Positions 17,600 to 26,154 of a stretch of DNA of 64,000 nucleotides are shown piece after piece. The stretch is from Hungatella sp. Lineage in GTDB: Bacteria > Bacillota > Clostridia > Lachnospirales > Lachnospiraceae. A program made the translations under genes and the position numbers. How positions within the stretch are numbered: the stretch's first letter is position 1; each line of letters opens with the position of its first letter. The DNA is taken from NCBI GenBank assembly GCA_009712635.1, contig WASS01000015.1, positions 682,001 to 746,000 on the forward strand, in the 5' to 3' direction. The notes beneath the pieces are model-generated. The model did not search any database. It was not told the origin of the DNA and was given only the letters and a program-made list of their open reading frames with translations.

Positions 17600-18637
17600 T
17601 CACCGTCCTCCATTAAGCAGGAACCAGACCTTGGGAAGATATTTTCTTAAAAAGGAACCGACAGCGCAGCTAAAAAGAATACAAAAAACCGGCATAATGA
17701 CATAAAGACCGAGAGAAATAGCCGGAATTGGCGGGAGCAGCAATGCTCCCGTTTTATTAATTAACCTTACAACGGAAAAATGCGTGGCGTATAGAAAGAA
17801 ATTTTGTTTCATCCAGTTACCCGCTTCTTTTAAATATCTGCCGGGGACCATAAGCCACAGGCTCACAGGCATCAAAAGACGGAAACATACGGTGGACGCT
17901 GCAATTTCCCCCTTAACATTACCGGGAATATCAATGAATACTACCAGACAGGCAGCAAGAAAGAGAACAGCCCCGGCTGCAATACCCCGACGGCTATATG
18001 AATTCTCTGCAATCTCTTTCCCATGCAAAGCGGCATATGCCCCAAAAGAATAATAAAACAGGGCATCCAGATTTAGGAAAGGAAGTGCGCCACCCAGATA
18101 AATAGAGCCGAGAATTCCTGCCAATATCAGCCTGCCAACTGTTTTTTTTCTCATGGCAACGTAAATAACCGGCGCCAGAAAAACCAGCAGGATCAACTGG
18201 TGCAAATACCAGAAAACGTAATTATAAGAATAAAAAAGCACTGCCTGGACGGCTTCCTTTCCGTGTAAGGGTATTATTCCCTTACCAATTATGGTAGAAA
18301 TAAAAGGGATTCTGCTGCCAACGGCATATCCAAGATAATAAAGAGAGTTCCATATAATATAAGGAACTAAAATGCTTCGTATCCTGGAATTCCATTTTAC
18401 CCAAATCTGCTTCAGTGTAAATCCACGGAAGAATAAATAAGAAGAAATTAAAAAAAATCCGGGAACTGAAATTTGTGCCACTGTATCTCCCCAGAATCGT
18501 TCCAACCAGTCAATCCGGTAGCCTAAACCAGTTTTTCCTAAAAATAGAACCGCATTATATGAATGAACCCAAATTACCAGAATACTGAAAAAGAATGTAA
18601 ACCAGACAATTTTATTACGAAAATATTTTTCTTCCAT
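17600..18637 (-). CDS. acyltransferase 3 family membrane protein
   Basis: 345 aa, about ten hydrophobic segments. The first segment contains FSILVIWVHSYN, where the histidine occupies the place of the conserved catalytic histidine of acyltransferase-3 proteins. Such enzymes O-acetylate or otherwise acylate surface sugars and peptidoglycan. The start is ATG 18635-18637 (MEEKYFRNK) with GAGGAGG 5 nt upstream; earlier in-frame starts lack a ribosome binding site. Convergent with the methyltransferase (11 nt apart) and downstream of the CBP2 gene. Substrate unknown. Confidence 0.75.
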   Translation of the reverse strand: MEEKYFRNKIVWFTFFFSILVIWVHSYNAVLFLGKTGLGYRIDWLERFWGDTVAQISVPGFFLISSYLFFRGFTLKQIWVKWNSRIRSILVPYIIWNSLYYLGYAVGSRIPFISTIIGKGIIPLHGKEAVQAVLFYSYNYVFWYLHQLILLVFLAPVIYVAMRKKTVGRLILAGILGSIYLGGALPFLNLDALFYYSFGAYAALHGKEIAENSYSRRGIAAGAVLFLAACLVVFIDIPGNVKGEIAASTVCFRLLMPVSLWLMVPGRYLKEAGNWMKQNFFLYATHFSVVRLINKTGALLLPPIPAISLGLYVIMPVFCILFSCAVGSFLRKYLPKVWFLLNGGR

Positions 18638-18785
18638 TGGGTCCTCCTCACAAAGCATATCTATTATTTTATCACACAGCATGAAGTTCTATCAATCCTT
18701 GTTTACCATGAAACACTATAAAAATGAGAAAAAGATCAGCAGGTCCACCCCTTTGATCTTTTTCTCTGTACTATTAATATGCGGT

Positions 18786-20249
18786 TTATTCAAATGTATA
18801 TTCAGCATCAAATGAAACATTAGGCAGTGCTGCACAATCCGAGGTTGTAACCTCCGTTGGATTCTCTCCATCTGAATCAATCAGATAGATGGTTCCACTG
18901 CTGTACTGATACTTATAATCACCATCGGACTTATATTTCTTATTGGAAGTCTGAACCTTTCCTGATTCATTAACCAGATAATAGGTATCTGTTCCGCTTA
19001 CATTTATGCAGAATACCTGATAATCACTGTCTTCGTCGGCTTCCACCAGCTTCCCTTTATAATAGAGGTAATCGTCTTTTACTCCTGTATATCCACCTCC
19101 CTTATAGCTTCCTGAAGTATTGAAGTAATAAGTACCTGTGTCATCATCTCCGTCATAGACACCTGTCTGCTTTCCAGTCCTCATTTTACCGTCATCGTCA
19201 CTGCTTCCAAAGTAGGAGGAATATTCCGTATCGCCAATGTTAAAACCAATCAGTCCTGACTGCATACAGCCATATTGATCAAAGAAATAGGAATTACCAT
19301 TAATTCTTACAGTTGCAGATGTAAGGGTTTCGGAACTTTGAGCTAAATATTTCGGGACACCGCTTGTATCAAAATAGTACCAGTATCCATCCCCTTCTTC
19401 AGGAGTATCAGTTCCTTCTGTTATTTCGCTTTTGTCATCTGAATCAGACGGGTGATCGGTGAGATACTTCCAGCCAGTTGCCATAGCACCATCATTGTCA
19501 TCTCCAAAATACTTAAACTTGCTGATCCCCGTAGAATCTGCACTGGCAGCACTGGCAACTGCCACCCAGCCGTTTTGCATGATTCCTTTCTCATCAAAAT
19601 AGAATTTTGAACCATTAATGGTCTTGGAAGTGTATCCGTCTGAGGATTTTACGATTTTCCCATTTGACTGAAAGTAGAACCATTCTGAACCATCGCCAGA
19701 GGCTGTTGTATCACTGACATCACCTTCCTCAGGCTCATTATCACTTTCATACTCCAGACACAGCCACCCCTGTTTTCTCGCACCGTCATTTTCATCTCCC
19801 AGATAATAAGCCGAATCATCCTCAAAGTGCCAGCCAGTTCCCATTCGGCCGTCATCATCAAAGTAATAATATTCATTGTTAATCTGTTTCCAGCTATCAG
19901 TCACTATCTTACCGGCTGTTCCAAGATAATACCAGCCTTCCTCACCAGAAGGTGAGTCATCCTCATCAGAATGGACCCATTGGTTTATCTGCATAACGCC
20001 GTCTTCATTTACATAATAGGTATCATCAACCCAGGCATTCTTTTCCACTTCTCCGTCTGAATTAAGATAATACCAGTTATCCCCTGACTTTTTCCAGCTG
20101 GAAGTCACCTTACTTCCATCCGAGTCTAAGTATACCCAGTTATCATTTTCATTGATCCACCCTGTTTCAGCTGCCATAGTGGTCATTGCTGCACCAAGGG
20201 TGAGGAACACTGCCGACAAACCTGCAGCAGCACAGTATTTTTTCTTCAT
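18786..20249 (-). CDS. secreted cell-wall-binding repeat protein (CBP2)
   Basis: 487 aa. Signal peptide MKKKYCAAAGLSAVFLTLGA ending near TMAA-ETG. Aromatic wall-binding repeats run the whole length (WVYLDSDGSKVTSSWK, NWYYLNSDGEVEKNAW, KYFGDDNDGAMATGWK), with many acidic spacers. No enzymatic domain recognised. The start is ATG 20247-20249 with AAGGAG 10 nt upstream; a GTG three codons earlier is inside the spacer. Upstream sits an 18-bp direct-repeat element that I propose as the binding site of the adjacent OmpR-type regulator, so this protein may be the output of that two-component system. Confidence 0.85.
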   Translation of the reverse strand: MKKKYCAAAGLSAVFLTLGAAMTTMAAETGWINENDNWVYLDSDGSKVTSSWKKSGDNWYYLNSDGEVEKNAWVDDTYYVNEDGVMQINQWVHSDEDDSPSGEEGWYYLGTAGKIVTDSWKQINNEYYYFDDDGRMGTGWHFEDDSAYYLGDENDGARKQGWLCLEYESDNEPEEGDVSDTTASGDGSEWFYFQSNGKIVKSSDGYTSKTINGSKFYFDEKGIMQNGWVAVASAASADSTGISKFKYFGDDNDGAMATGWKYLTDHPSDSDDKSEITEGTDTPEEGDGYWYYFDTSGVPKYLAQSSETLTSATVRINGNSYFFDQYGCMQSGLIGFNIGDTEYSSYFGSSDDDGKMRTGKQTGVYDGDDDTGTYYFNTSGSYKGGGYTGVKDDYLYYKGKLVEADEDSDYQVFCINVSGTDTYYLVNESGKVQTSNKKYKSDGDYKYQYSSGTIYLIDSDGENPTEVTTSDCAALPNVSFDAEYTFE

Positions 20250-20313
20250 AAGATGCACACTCCTTTTTATATGTTATACGTTTTGTCAGCTCTTATTTGG
20301 GGCTGATGTGTAC

Positions 20314-20346
20314 ATCTTAAACTTATTACCTTGAAAATACCTTGAA
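20314..20346 (-). promoter_or_regulatory. direct-repeat regulator site and -10 upstream of CBP2
   Basis: Minus strand reads TTCAAGGTATTTTCAAGG: two TTCAAGG copies with an 11-bp period (plus-strand CCTTGAA at 20329-20335 and 20340-20346). Nine bases after the second copy is TAAGAT (20314-20319), a plausible -10. There is no separate -35. This is the layout of OmpR/PhoB-class activated promoters. A near-identical element lies at 22421-22438. Confidence 0.65.
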
Positions 20347-20347
20347 G

Positions 20348-21556
20348 TTATAATTGAATTTCAAATGATGCATAGGTTCGTCCGTCACTTAGTACATTAA
20401 CTTTACCATGATAAAGATCTAATATTGTCTGCGCAATGGATAATCCCAGACCATACCCTTCTGTTCTTCTGTTATGGGAGTCTTCTTCTCTGTAAAACCG
20501 CTGAAAAATCTGCTTTCTGGCTTTTTCAGAAATGCCATCTCCGGTATTATAGACTTTAATGCAGATTTTCTTTTTAATCTTCTTTACAGTGACTTTCACT
20601 TCACCACTGGCTTCTGAATATTTAAATGCATTATCCACAAAAATATGAAGCATCTGAGTCAAGGAATCCCGGCTGCCATTAAATTTAAGTCCGGGTTCCA
20701 CTTCATACTTAAACTGTTTTCCCTGTTCATAAGCCAGACATTCATATGGGAGCAAAACCTCCATAGCCATTTTACTAAAATCAAAAGATTCTCCTGAAGA
20801 AGTCACAGCCGGCTGCTCCATTCTGACCAGCTTCAGCATATCATTGATCAAACGGCTCATCCGTTCAATCTCTGTCTGTACATATGAAGTCCACTGGTTC
20901 TCTCCATACATATCCTCAAGTACGCTAACATTGGCTGATATCACGGATAAAGGCGTTTTCAGCTCATGGCTGGCATCTGCCACAAACTGCTTTTGCCTTT
21001 GAAATCCCTCTTCAATGGGATTGACAACCAAATTTGATAAAAAGATAACTGTTACCATTAAAATCACCACTGCCATTATGCCAATGACCAGACAAATATT
21101 TACCAGGCGTCTGGTATTTTCAAGCTCGTGAGAACAATCCATGAATGCCAGGATATAGCCATAAGAGGTTTTATGCAGAAGAAACTGGTTTTCCTGCACC
21201 ATCCCATTTTCCTTTTCAGTCTTATAAATTTCTTCCGTCAGCTGCTGGATCTCATCCCTTGATAAGTTCTTATTCCCATTATCTATAATGGCAGTAATCT
21301 GACCGTTATCATTTAACTTGGCAACAGTGGTTCTTTTCAGATTGGAAATACGGGGAACCTTCTTGCCAGCCATATCTCCCTTTTTCAGAGAAGGCTCCTG
21401 TTCCTGGTTTTCTATCACCCGTTGCAGCGTAAATACAGCATCCTTTCTCATGCTTACTGTCATGGAAATATTGATTGCAAAAAGCATAAAGCTAAAAATC
21501 ACACCTACACTGGACATAGAGATAAGAATAAATTGATATCTCAGCCTTTTAATCAT
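20348..21556 (-). CDS. two-component sensor histidine kinase
   Basis: 402 aa. Two membrane segments (about 9-31 and 151-176) enclose a 120-residue extracellular sensor region. The HisKA motif FVADASHELKTPLSVIS carries H197. The ATPase has the N box DNAFKYS (near 313), DGISEKARKQIFQRFYR and the G2 box GYGLGLSIA. No clear HAMP domain separates TM2 from the phosphoacceptor helix. Its ATG overlaps the response-regulator stop by 4 nt. The signal is unknown; proximity to wall-binding proteins suggests envelope sensing. Confidence 0.95.
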   Translation of the reverse strand: MIKRLRYQFILISMSSVGVIFSFMLFAINISMTVSMRKDAVFTLQRVIENQEQEPSLKKGDMAGKKVPRISNLKRTTVAKLNDNGQITAIIDNGNKNLSRDEIQQLTEEIYKTEKENGMVQENQFLLHKTSYGYILAFMDCSHELENTRRLVNICLVIGIMAVVILMVTVIFLSNLVVNPIEEGFQRQKQFVADASHELKTPLSVISANVSVLEDMYGENQWTSYVQTEIERMSRLINDMLKLVRMEQPAVTSSGESFDFSKMAMEVLLPYECLAYEQGKQFKYEVEPGLKFNGSRDSLTQMLHIFVDNAFKYSEASGEVKVTVKKIKKKICIKVYNTGDGISEKARKQIFQRFYREEDSHNRRTEGYGLGLSIAQTILDLYHGKVNVLSDGRTYASFEIQL

Positions 21557-22230
21557 ATCACCTGTTCCTCCAGCCTGTATCCCCTGCCACGAATGGTCTT
21601 TATTGATGTGTCACATTCCAGATATGTCATCTTTTTCCTGAGAAAGGATATGTATACTTCCACCTGATTATACTCTGCCTCATTTGCATATCCCCAGACT
21701 TTCTCTGCAAACAATTCCTTGGTTATTATCTGCCGGCTGTTTGTTAAAAGTATTTCCATGGCCTGATACTCCTTTACACCCAGTTTTACACGTCGCTCCC
21801 CGCAGCAAAGTTCGCTGGTATTCCGGTCTAATTCTAAATCTCCATATCGCAATATATCTCCCGTAAATTGTCCCGTTCTTCTTCCCAAAGCTCTGATTCT
21901 GGCCATAAGCTCTCCCATGGCAAAGGGTTTGGCAAGATAGTCGTCTGCACCGGTATCAAGTCCCGCAATCCGATCCTCTACTTCGGACTTTGCAGTAAGA
22001 AGCAGTACAGAGGATTGTATTCCTCCTTTTCTCAACTGGCGAAGAACAGAGAGACCATCTTTCCCAGGAAGCATAATATCCAGCAGTATAACATCGTAAA
22101 TACCGGTTTCTCCAAAATGGATCGCTTCTTCTCCATCATAAGCCGCATCAACCTCATACCGGTTCCGCCTTAATATTTCTGCAACAGCTGCAGACAGAGA
22201 GGTTTCATCCTCTACCAGAAGTATCCTCAT
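21553..22230 (-). CDS. OmpR/PhoB-family response regulator
   Basis: 225 aa. Receiver domain with the acidic pair in LLVEDE, phosphoacceptor D51 (LLDIMLPGKDG), T79 and K101 (DDYLAKPFA). The C-terminal winged helix shows KLGVKEYQAMEILL and IKTIRGRGYRLEEQ. ATG with AAAAGGAGAA ribosome binding site. It forms an operon with the kinase. OmpR-type dimers usually bind direct repeats spaced 10-11 bp, which matches the elements on both sides of this gene pair. Confidence 0.96.
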   Translation of the reverse strand: MRILLVEDETSLSAAVAEILRRNRYEVDAAYDGEEAIHFGETGIYDVILLDIMLPGKDGLSVLRQLRKGGIQSSVLLLTAKSEVEDRIAGLDTGADDYLAKPFAMGELMARIRALGRRTGQFTGDILRYGDLELDRNTSELCCGERRVKLGVKEYQAMEILLTNSRQIITKELFAEKVWGYANEAEYNQVEVYISFLRKKMTYLECDTSIKTIRGRGYRLEEQVI

Positions 22231-22326
22231 GCTTTTCTCCTTTTCGTTTTACTCTTTACTTTTATTTAATACAAAATCAATGACTTTTTATTGAACTTTC
22301 TATGTTAATTGTGTGAAATAGGTATG

Positions 22327-22350
22327 AAAAAAGGACCGGAAGTACCGGCC
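22327..22350 (-). terminator. terminator between rpiR-type gene and response regulator
   Basis: Minus-strand RNA: GGCCGG-TACTT-CCGGTCC followed by TTTTTT. It would end the nanE/rpiR transcript and also any transcript started from the repeat element at 22421-22438. Confidence 0.85.
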
Positions 22351-22405
22351 CATTTCAGTAATGCTATTTACTTAAAGAAAAAGGGAGTTTGTTTCCATCA
22401 GTTAT

Positions 22406-22438
22406 AGACTAACACCTGATCCTTGAAAAAACCTTGAA
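22406..22438 (-). promoter_or_regulatory. second direct-repeat regulator site
   Basis: Minus strand reads TTCAAGGTTTTTTCAAGG, 17 of 18 bases identical to the element before CBP2, again with an 11-bp period (plus-strand CCTTGAA at 22421-22427 and 22432-22438). TAGTCT (22406-22411) lies nine bases after it, as in the other copy, though it is a poor -10. A transcript from here would reach the terminator at 22327-22350 after about 70 nt, or read on into the response regulator. Confidence 0.55.
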
Positions 22439-22447
22439 CTGTTCCTG

Positions 22448-23302
22448 TCAGCACATTTTATCCAATACTGATGCAGAGACTCTCTCATTCACCTGATTGC
22501 AGATATCAAAATATCTTCTGTAATATTCTGTATACATCAAATCAATTAAAAAAAGCTGGCTGATCTCTGAGGATGTGGACCCTCCCTGCAGCGGTCCTTC
22601 ATTGGCCCCGCAAAGCAGTGTTACATCTGAAAAAGAAGTGAGGGGTGATTTTACAAATCGGGTAATGCAGATTGTCGTTGCTCCTGCCTTTTTTGCAAGT
22701 TCTGCCACATGAATGGTATCTTTCGTAGCACCTGAATAGGAGAATATAACGGCTGCCTCGCCCTCCCCCATCATGGAAGCCACCATGGCCTGCATGTGGG
22801 AATCTGACACACAGGACACCTTGGGTTCAATTCTAAGAAATTTATTTGCTGCCTTCATGGCAGAAAGCATGCTTGCTCCAACACCAAAAAAGCAAATTCT
22901 TTTTGCTTCATGAAGATACTGGATCACCTGATTAAAGTTTTCCTCATTTAAAAGAGAATAGGTCTCTTCAAGTGCACTCATATTGGTATTAAGCACTTTT
23001 CGTGAAACTTCAGCAAAAGAATCCTTCAGGCTGATATCCCCTTCTAAACGCCCCTGGCCTGTAGTCTCATCGTGAAGGCTTAAAGACAACAGCATTTTAA
23101 ATTCCTGATACCCTTTTAATTCCAGGGTTTTGCAAAAACGAAATACCGTAGTATCCCCTACCTCGCACGCTTCTGCCAGATCCGTAATAGATAGAAACAG
23201 TACCTCTCTGTAGTTTAGCAGAATGTAATCTGCCACCTTCCGCTCGGCTTTCGTAAATTGATTGTACTCTGCCCGGATCCTGGTCAAAAAATCGCCCTTC
23301 AT
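22448..23302 (-). CDS. MurR/RpiR-family transcriptional regulator
   Basis: 284 aa. N-terminal HTH_6 domain (FTKAERKVADYILLNYREV, then LAEACEVGDTTVFRFCKTL) and a C-terminal SIS sugar-phosphate domain (RICFFGVGASMLSAM near 130, VIFSYSGATKDTIHVAELAKKAG in parts). It probably senses N-acetylmannosamine-6-P or a related amino-sugar phosphate. The start ATG 23300-23302 shares its A with the nanE stop (TGATG); GGGAGAG is 8 nt upstream. A GTG just before it is an alternative. Confidence 0.9.
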   Translation of the reverse strand: MKGDFLTRIRAEYNQFTKAERKVADYILLNYREVLFLSITDLAEACEVGDTTVFRFCKTLELKGYQEFKMLLSLSLHDETTGQGRLEGDISLKDSFAEVSRKVLNTNMSALEETYSLLNEENFNQVIQYLHEAKRICFFGVGASMLSAMKAANKFLRIEPKVSCVSDSHMQAMVASMMGEGEAAVIFSYSGATKDTIHVAELAKKAGATTICITRFVKSPLTSFSDVTLLCGANEGPLQGGSTSSEISQLFLIDLMYTEYYRRYFDICNQVNERVSASVLDKMC

Positions 23303-24036
23303 CACTCTGACTCTCCCTTTTGATTATAATCTTTAAATTCCTGGGTGCGGCACCCGGCACCCTGAATAAATTCCCGTGTTATCTCTCTTGGTCTTGTAAT
23401 CGCACTTCCCACTACTGCTGCCCACGCCCCTGCCTTGAAGGCAGACGCAAGCTGATCGGGGTTTTTAATCCCCCCCTCTGCAATCACAGGCTTCCCGCAA
23501 TCCCTGGAAAGCTGTTTAATCAATTCCACATCAGGAAGCTGTCTGTTCCGTGTATAATCCGTATATCCACTGAGAGTCGTTCCAATAAAGTCCATTCCCA
23601 GACGTGCAGCAGTCATTCCTTCTGCGTAATTTGAACAGTCAGCCATGAGAAGCTGATCTGGAAATTCATCCCTGATTTTATATAAAAAATCCTCTAAATT
23701 TTTCTCAGATGGATGAGGTCTTCTTGTACAGTCCAGAGCGATAATTTCTACTCCCTCCAAAACCAGGGCTTCCACTTCCAGCCTGGTAGGAGTTATGACT
23801 GTTTCATACCCCTCATACTTCTGTTTAATTATGCCTATTACAGGCAAATCAACTGTTTTTTTTATTTCCCGGATATCGGATATGGAGTTTGCCCGTATTC
23901 CGACTGCACCGCCTTCTTTTGCCGCATATGCCATGCGGGACATAATGTAAGAGCTGTAAAGAGGTTCATTCTGAAGAGCCTGGCAGGATACAATGAGCCC
24001 TCCCGCCAAACGGTTGTAAACAACTGCCTTATCCAT
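23302..24036 (-). CDS. nanE: N-acetylmannosamine-6-phosphate 2-epimerase
   Basis: 244 aa TIM-barrel. It converts ManNAc-6-P to GlcNAc-6-P in sialic-acid and ManNAc use. Visible motifs are LIVSCQALQNEPLYSS near residue 15, the catalytic lysine in VIGIIKQKY, the DCTRRPHP loop and the catalytic glutamate in KPVIAEGGIKNPDQ. ATG with AAGGGG ribosome binding site. It is followed directly by its likely regulator, but no transporter, NanA or NanK is nearby, so this is an isolated piece of the pathway. Confidence 0.92.
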   Translation of the reverse strand: MDKAVVYNRLAGGLIVSCQALQNEPLYSSYIMSRMAYAAKEGGAVGIRANSISDIREIKKTVDLPVIGIIKQKYEGYETVITPTRLEVEALVLEGVEIIALDCTRRPHPSEKNLEDFLYKIRDEFPDQLLMADCSNYAEGMTAARLGMDFIGTTLSGYTDYTRNRQLPDVELIKQLSRDCGKPVIAEGGIKNPDQLASAFKAGAWAAVVGSAITRPREITREFIQGAGCRTQEFKDYNQKGESE

Positions 24037-24185
24037 ATCTGTTTATCCCCTTTCTGTGCAAAGTAATCATACCACAGATGAAAAAGATCAAGCAATTAAA
24101 TTTTTGTTTTTCAGGCTAATTTCAGTCAGTGAACACAAGTAAATGATATACTTTTACTGTAATTTATACAAAGGAGGAAATGGGA

Positions 24186-24662
24186 ATGGAAATATCAGGA
24201 CTATCAGGTTCTTCTTCCTACGACCAGCTGCAAGAGCTTCAGCTGCAGAAGGAAAAAGAAAAGAAAACGGCAGAACAGGCAGCTGCGGAAAGCGCACAGA
24301 TCACTGCTTCCCAAACAGTAACTGAAGCTGCTGCAGCAAAAACGGTTTCAGGCACCACGCAACGTGTAGACACCATTGAAATCAGCCAGGAGGGAAGGGC
24401 ATATCAGCAGAAAATGCAGGGACCGCCTCCACCAAAAGATTCCAATGTAGCAGAAACCTCTTCAACAGAAGATTCAAGCTCCTCTACTGTTTTAACCAGC
24501 CTGACAGAAGAAGAAATTAGTAAGCTTGTTGATAAGGGAACCATTACACAGGCGGAGGCCAATGCTGAGTTGGCAAGAAGAACAGCTTTAAAGGAAGCTA
24601 AAAACAGTCAGGAAACCAATAATACAGGTACGGAATATGCCCAAATAGACGAAGAAGAATGA
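24186..24662 (+). CDS. hypothetical protein, low-complexity
   Basis: 158 aa, no signal peptide or membrane segment. The N-terminal half is a Gln/Glu/Lys/Ala-rich likely coiled coil (LQELQLQKEKEKKTAEQAAA); the middle has TQRVDTIEISQEGRAYQQ and a PPPP tract; the C-terminal half has SLTEEEISKLVDKGTITQAE, a helix-turn-helix-like pair. I do not recognise a family. The second ATG is preferred because AGGAGG is 8 nt before it and only 2 nt before the first ATG at 24180. A strong terminator follows, so it is monocistronic. An extended -10 TGATATACT lies near 24145-24152. Confidence 0.75.
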   Translation: MEISGLSGSSSYDQLQELQLQKEKEKKTAEQAAAESAQITASQTVTEAAAAKTVSGTTQRVDTIEISQEGRAYQQKMQGPPPPKDSNVAETSSTEDSSSSTVLTSLTEEEISKLVDKGTITQAEANAELARRTALKEAKNSQETNNTGTEYAQIDEEE

Positions 24663-24670
24663 TATTGATT

Positions 24671-24697
24671 GCAGCCCGGCGTGACGCCGGGCTGTTT
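24671..24697 (+). terminator. terminator after the 158-aa hypothetical gene
   Basis: CAGCCCGGCG-TGA-CGCCGGGCTG followed by TTTC; the stem is strong but the T-run is short. Confidence 0.75.
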
Positions 24698-24757
24698 CAT
24701 AATAAAAATTAATATTATTTTCACATAATTTTCCAGCAAACAGCGTAGGGTTTATGA

Positions 24758-24763
24758 TATAAT
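24758..24763 (+). promoter_or_regulatory. extended -10 upstream of the S8 peptidase
   Basis: TATAAT preceded by TGA (an extended -10); no good -35 at 16-18 nt. The start codon is 44 nt downstream. Confidence 0.5.
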
Positions 24764-24807
24764 AAGGAAATCGTTAAGACAGTTTATTTTATAAGGAGTA
24801 AGAAATT

Positions 24808-26100
24808 ATGAAAAAGATAATCCGCGCTGCATGTCTGTCCCTGGCAATCCTGCTTGCTGGGTATTCACTCTGGCTGAATCCCCTGGGCGACACTTCAGGC
24901 GCATCAGTAGAACCGCTGCATATATCATCAAAAGATCAGGGACAAGACTTACATGTCATGGCACTTGGTCCAGGGCTTAACAACCTCTCGCCCTCTGATG
25001 AATTTTCCACTTATCAGTGGGGTTTAAAAAATGACGGAGAATTTCGTCTCATTGAGCTGGTACAGAAATTTAAGTACATAGATAACCTGTACAGCGAAGT
25101 CAATAACGGAGGAAATTTATCTATCCCAAAACCAGGGCCTGGAAACTATGAATCTAAAGTTACTCATGCTGTATCGGGCATTGACATTAACATTCAACCG
25201 GCGTGGTCACTCTATGATCAGGCACAAAACAAACGGTCTGTTATTGTGGCAATCATTGATACTGGTATTGATATTAATCATCAGGAACTGCGTAATGCAA
25301 TCTGGACCAATCCGGGAGAGATTGACGGAGACGGCATTGACAACGATGGCAATGGTTATGTGGATGATATTCACGGCTGGAACTTCTATTCTAACAATAA
25401 TAAAGTCTTTTCTGGCAGTGAAGACAGTCACGGCACTCATGCTGCCGGAACCATCAGCGCATCCAGAGGTTCCTATGGAATCGCCGGCATAACCGATAAT
25501 AATTATGTTAAAATCATGCCATTAAAAGCGCTGGGAGGAAAAGAAGGGGTTGGTTCCCCTGATGCTGTGATTAAAGCAATTAAATATGCTGAGGAAAAAG
25601 GGGCTTCCATCTGTAATCTCAGTATGGGGACAACCGGATACAGCGAAGAACTTGCCCAGACAATGAAGAACTCACATATGCTTTTTGTTGTCTCCTGTGG
25701 CAACGGAGGAGTATCAGGCCTTGGGTATAATACAGATGTTTACCCTGTTTATCCCGCCTCACTTCCATATGATAATATTATATCTGTGGCTAATATCTTA
25801 TTTGACGGAACGCTGAGCAAGGATTCCAATTACGGAGCTGCAAGTGTGGATATCGCTGCTCCCGGCACCTATATCTTAAGCACCATTCCGGATAACTCAT
25901 ACGGATACATGAGTGGCACTTCAATGGCGGCACCTATGGTGACAGGCGTTGCGGCCATGCTCTATTCTTATCGGACTGACATAAGCTTAGGAGACGTGAA
26001 AAATATCATCTTAAGCTCCAGCAGAAAACTGGATACACTTTCAGGCAAGATTGCAAGCGGTGGTCTATTGGACGCTTACAGTGCTCTTACCTGGAAATAG
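24808..26100 (+). CDS. S8 family (subtilisin-like) serine peptidase, secreted
   Basis: 430 aa. Signal or anchor segment at 5-25, then a propeptide-like region to about 130. The catalytic triad is D151 (AIIDTGID), H208 (DSHGTHAAG) and S372 (SGTSMAAPM), with the oxyanion asparagine N299 in SCGNGG. EIDGDGIDNDGNGYVDD (171-187) is a calcium-binding-like insertion seen in thermitase-type subtilases. ATG with AAGGAG ribosome binding site. It stands alone between terminators; the substrate is unknown, possibly surface proteins or external peptides. Confidence 0.95.
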   Translation: MKKIIRAACLSLAILLAGYSLWLNPLGDTSGASVEPLHISSKDQGQDLHVMALGPGLNNLSPSDEFSTYQWGLKNDGEFRLIELVQKFKYIDNLYSEVNNGGNLSIPKPGPGNYESKVTHAVSGIDINIQPAWSLYDQAQNKRSVIVAIIDTGIDINHQELRNAIWTNPGEIDGDGIDNDGNGYVDDIHGWNFYSNNNKVFSGSEDSHGTHAAGTISASRGSYGIAGITDNNYVKIMPLKALGGKEGVGSPDAVIKAIKYAEEKGASICNLSMGTTGYSEELAQTMKNSHMLFVVSCGNGGVSGLGYNTDVYPVYPASLPYDNIISVANILFDGTLSKDSNYGAASVDIAAPGTYILSTIPDNSYGYMSGTSMAAPMVTGVAAMLYSYRTDISLGDVKNIILSSSRKLDTLSGKIASGGLLDAYSALTWK

Positions 26101-26101
26101 C

Positions 26102-26138
26102 AAAAAACTGTGCGGACGAGTTCCGCACAGTTTTTTAT
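26102..26138. terminator. bidirectional terminator between S8 peptidase and motB
   Basis: AAAACTGTGCGGA-CGAG-TTCCGCACAGTTTTTT. A-run on the left and T-run on the right make it work for both the plus-strand peptidase and the minus-strand motAB operon. Confidence 0.9.
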
Positions 26139-26154
26139 TTAATATGTGTACAAT

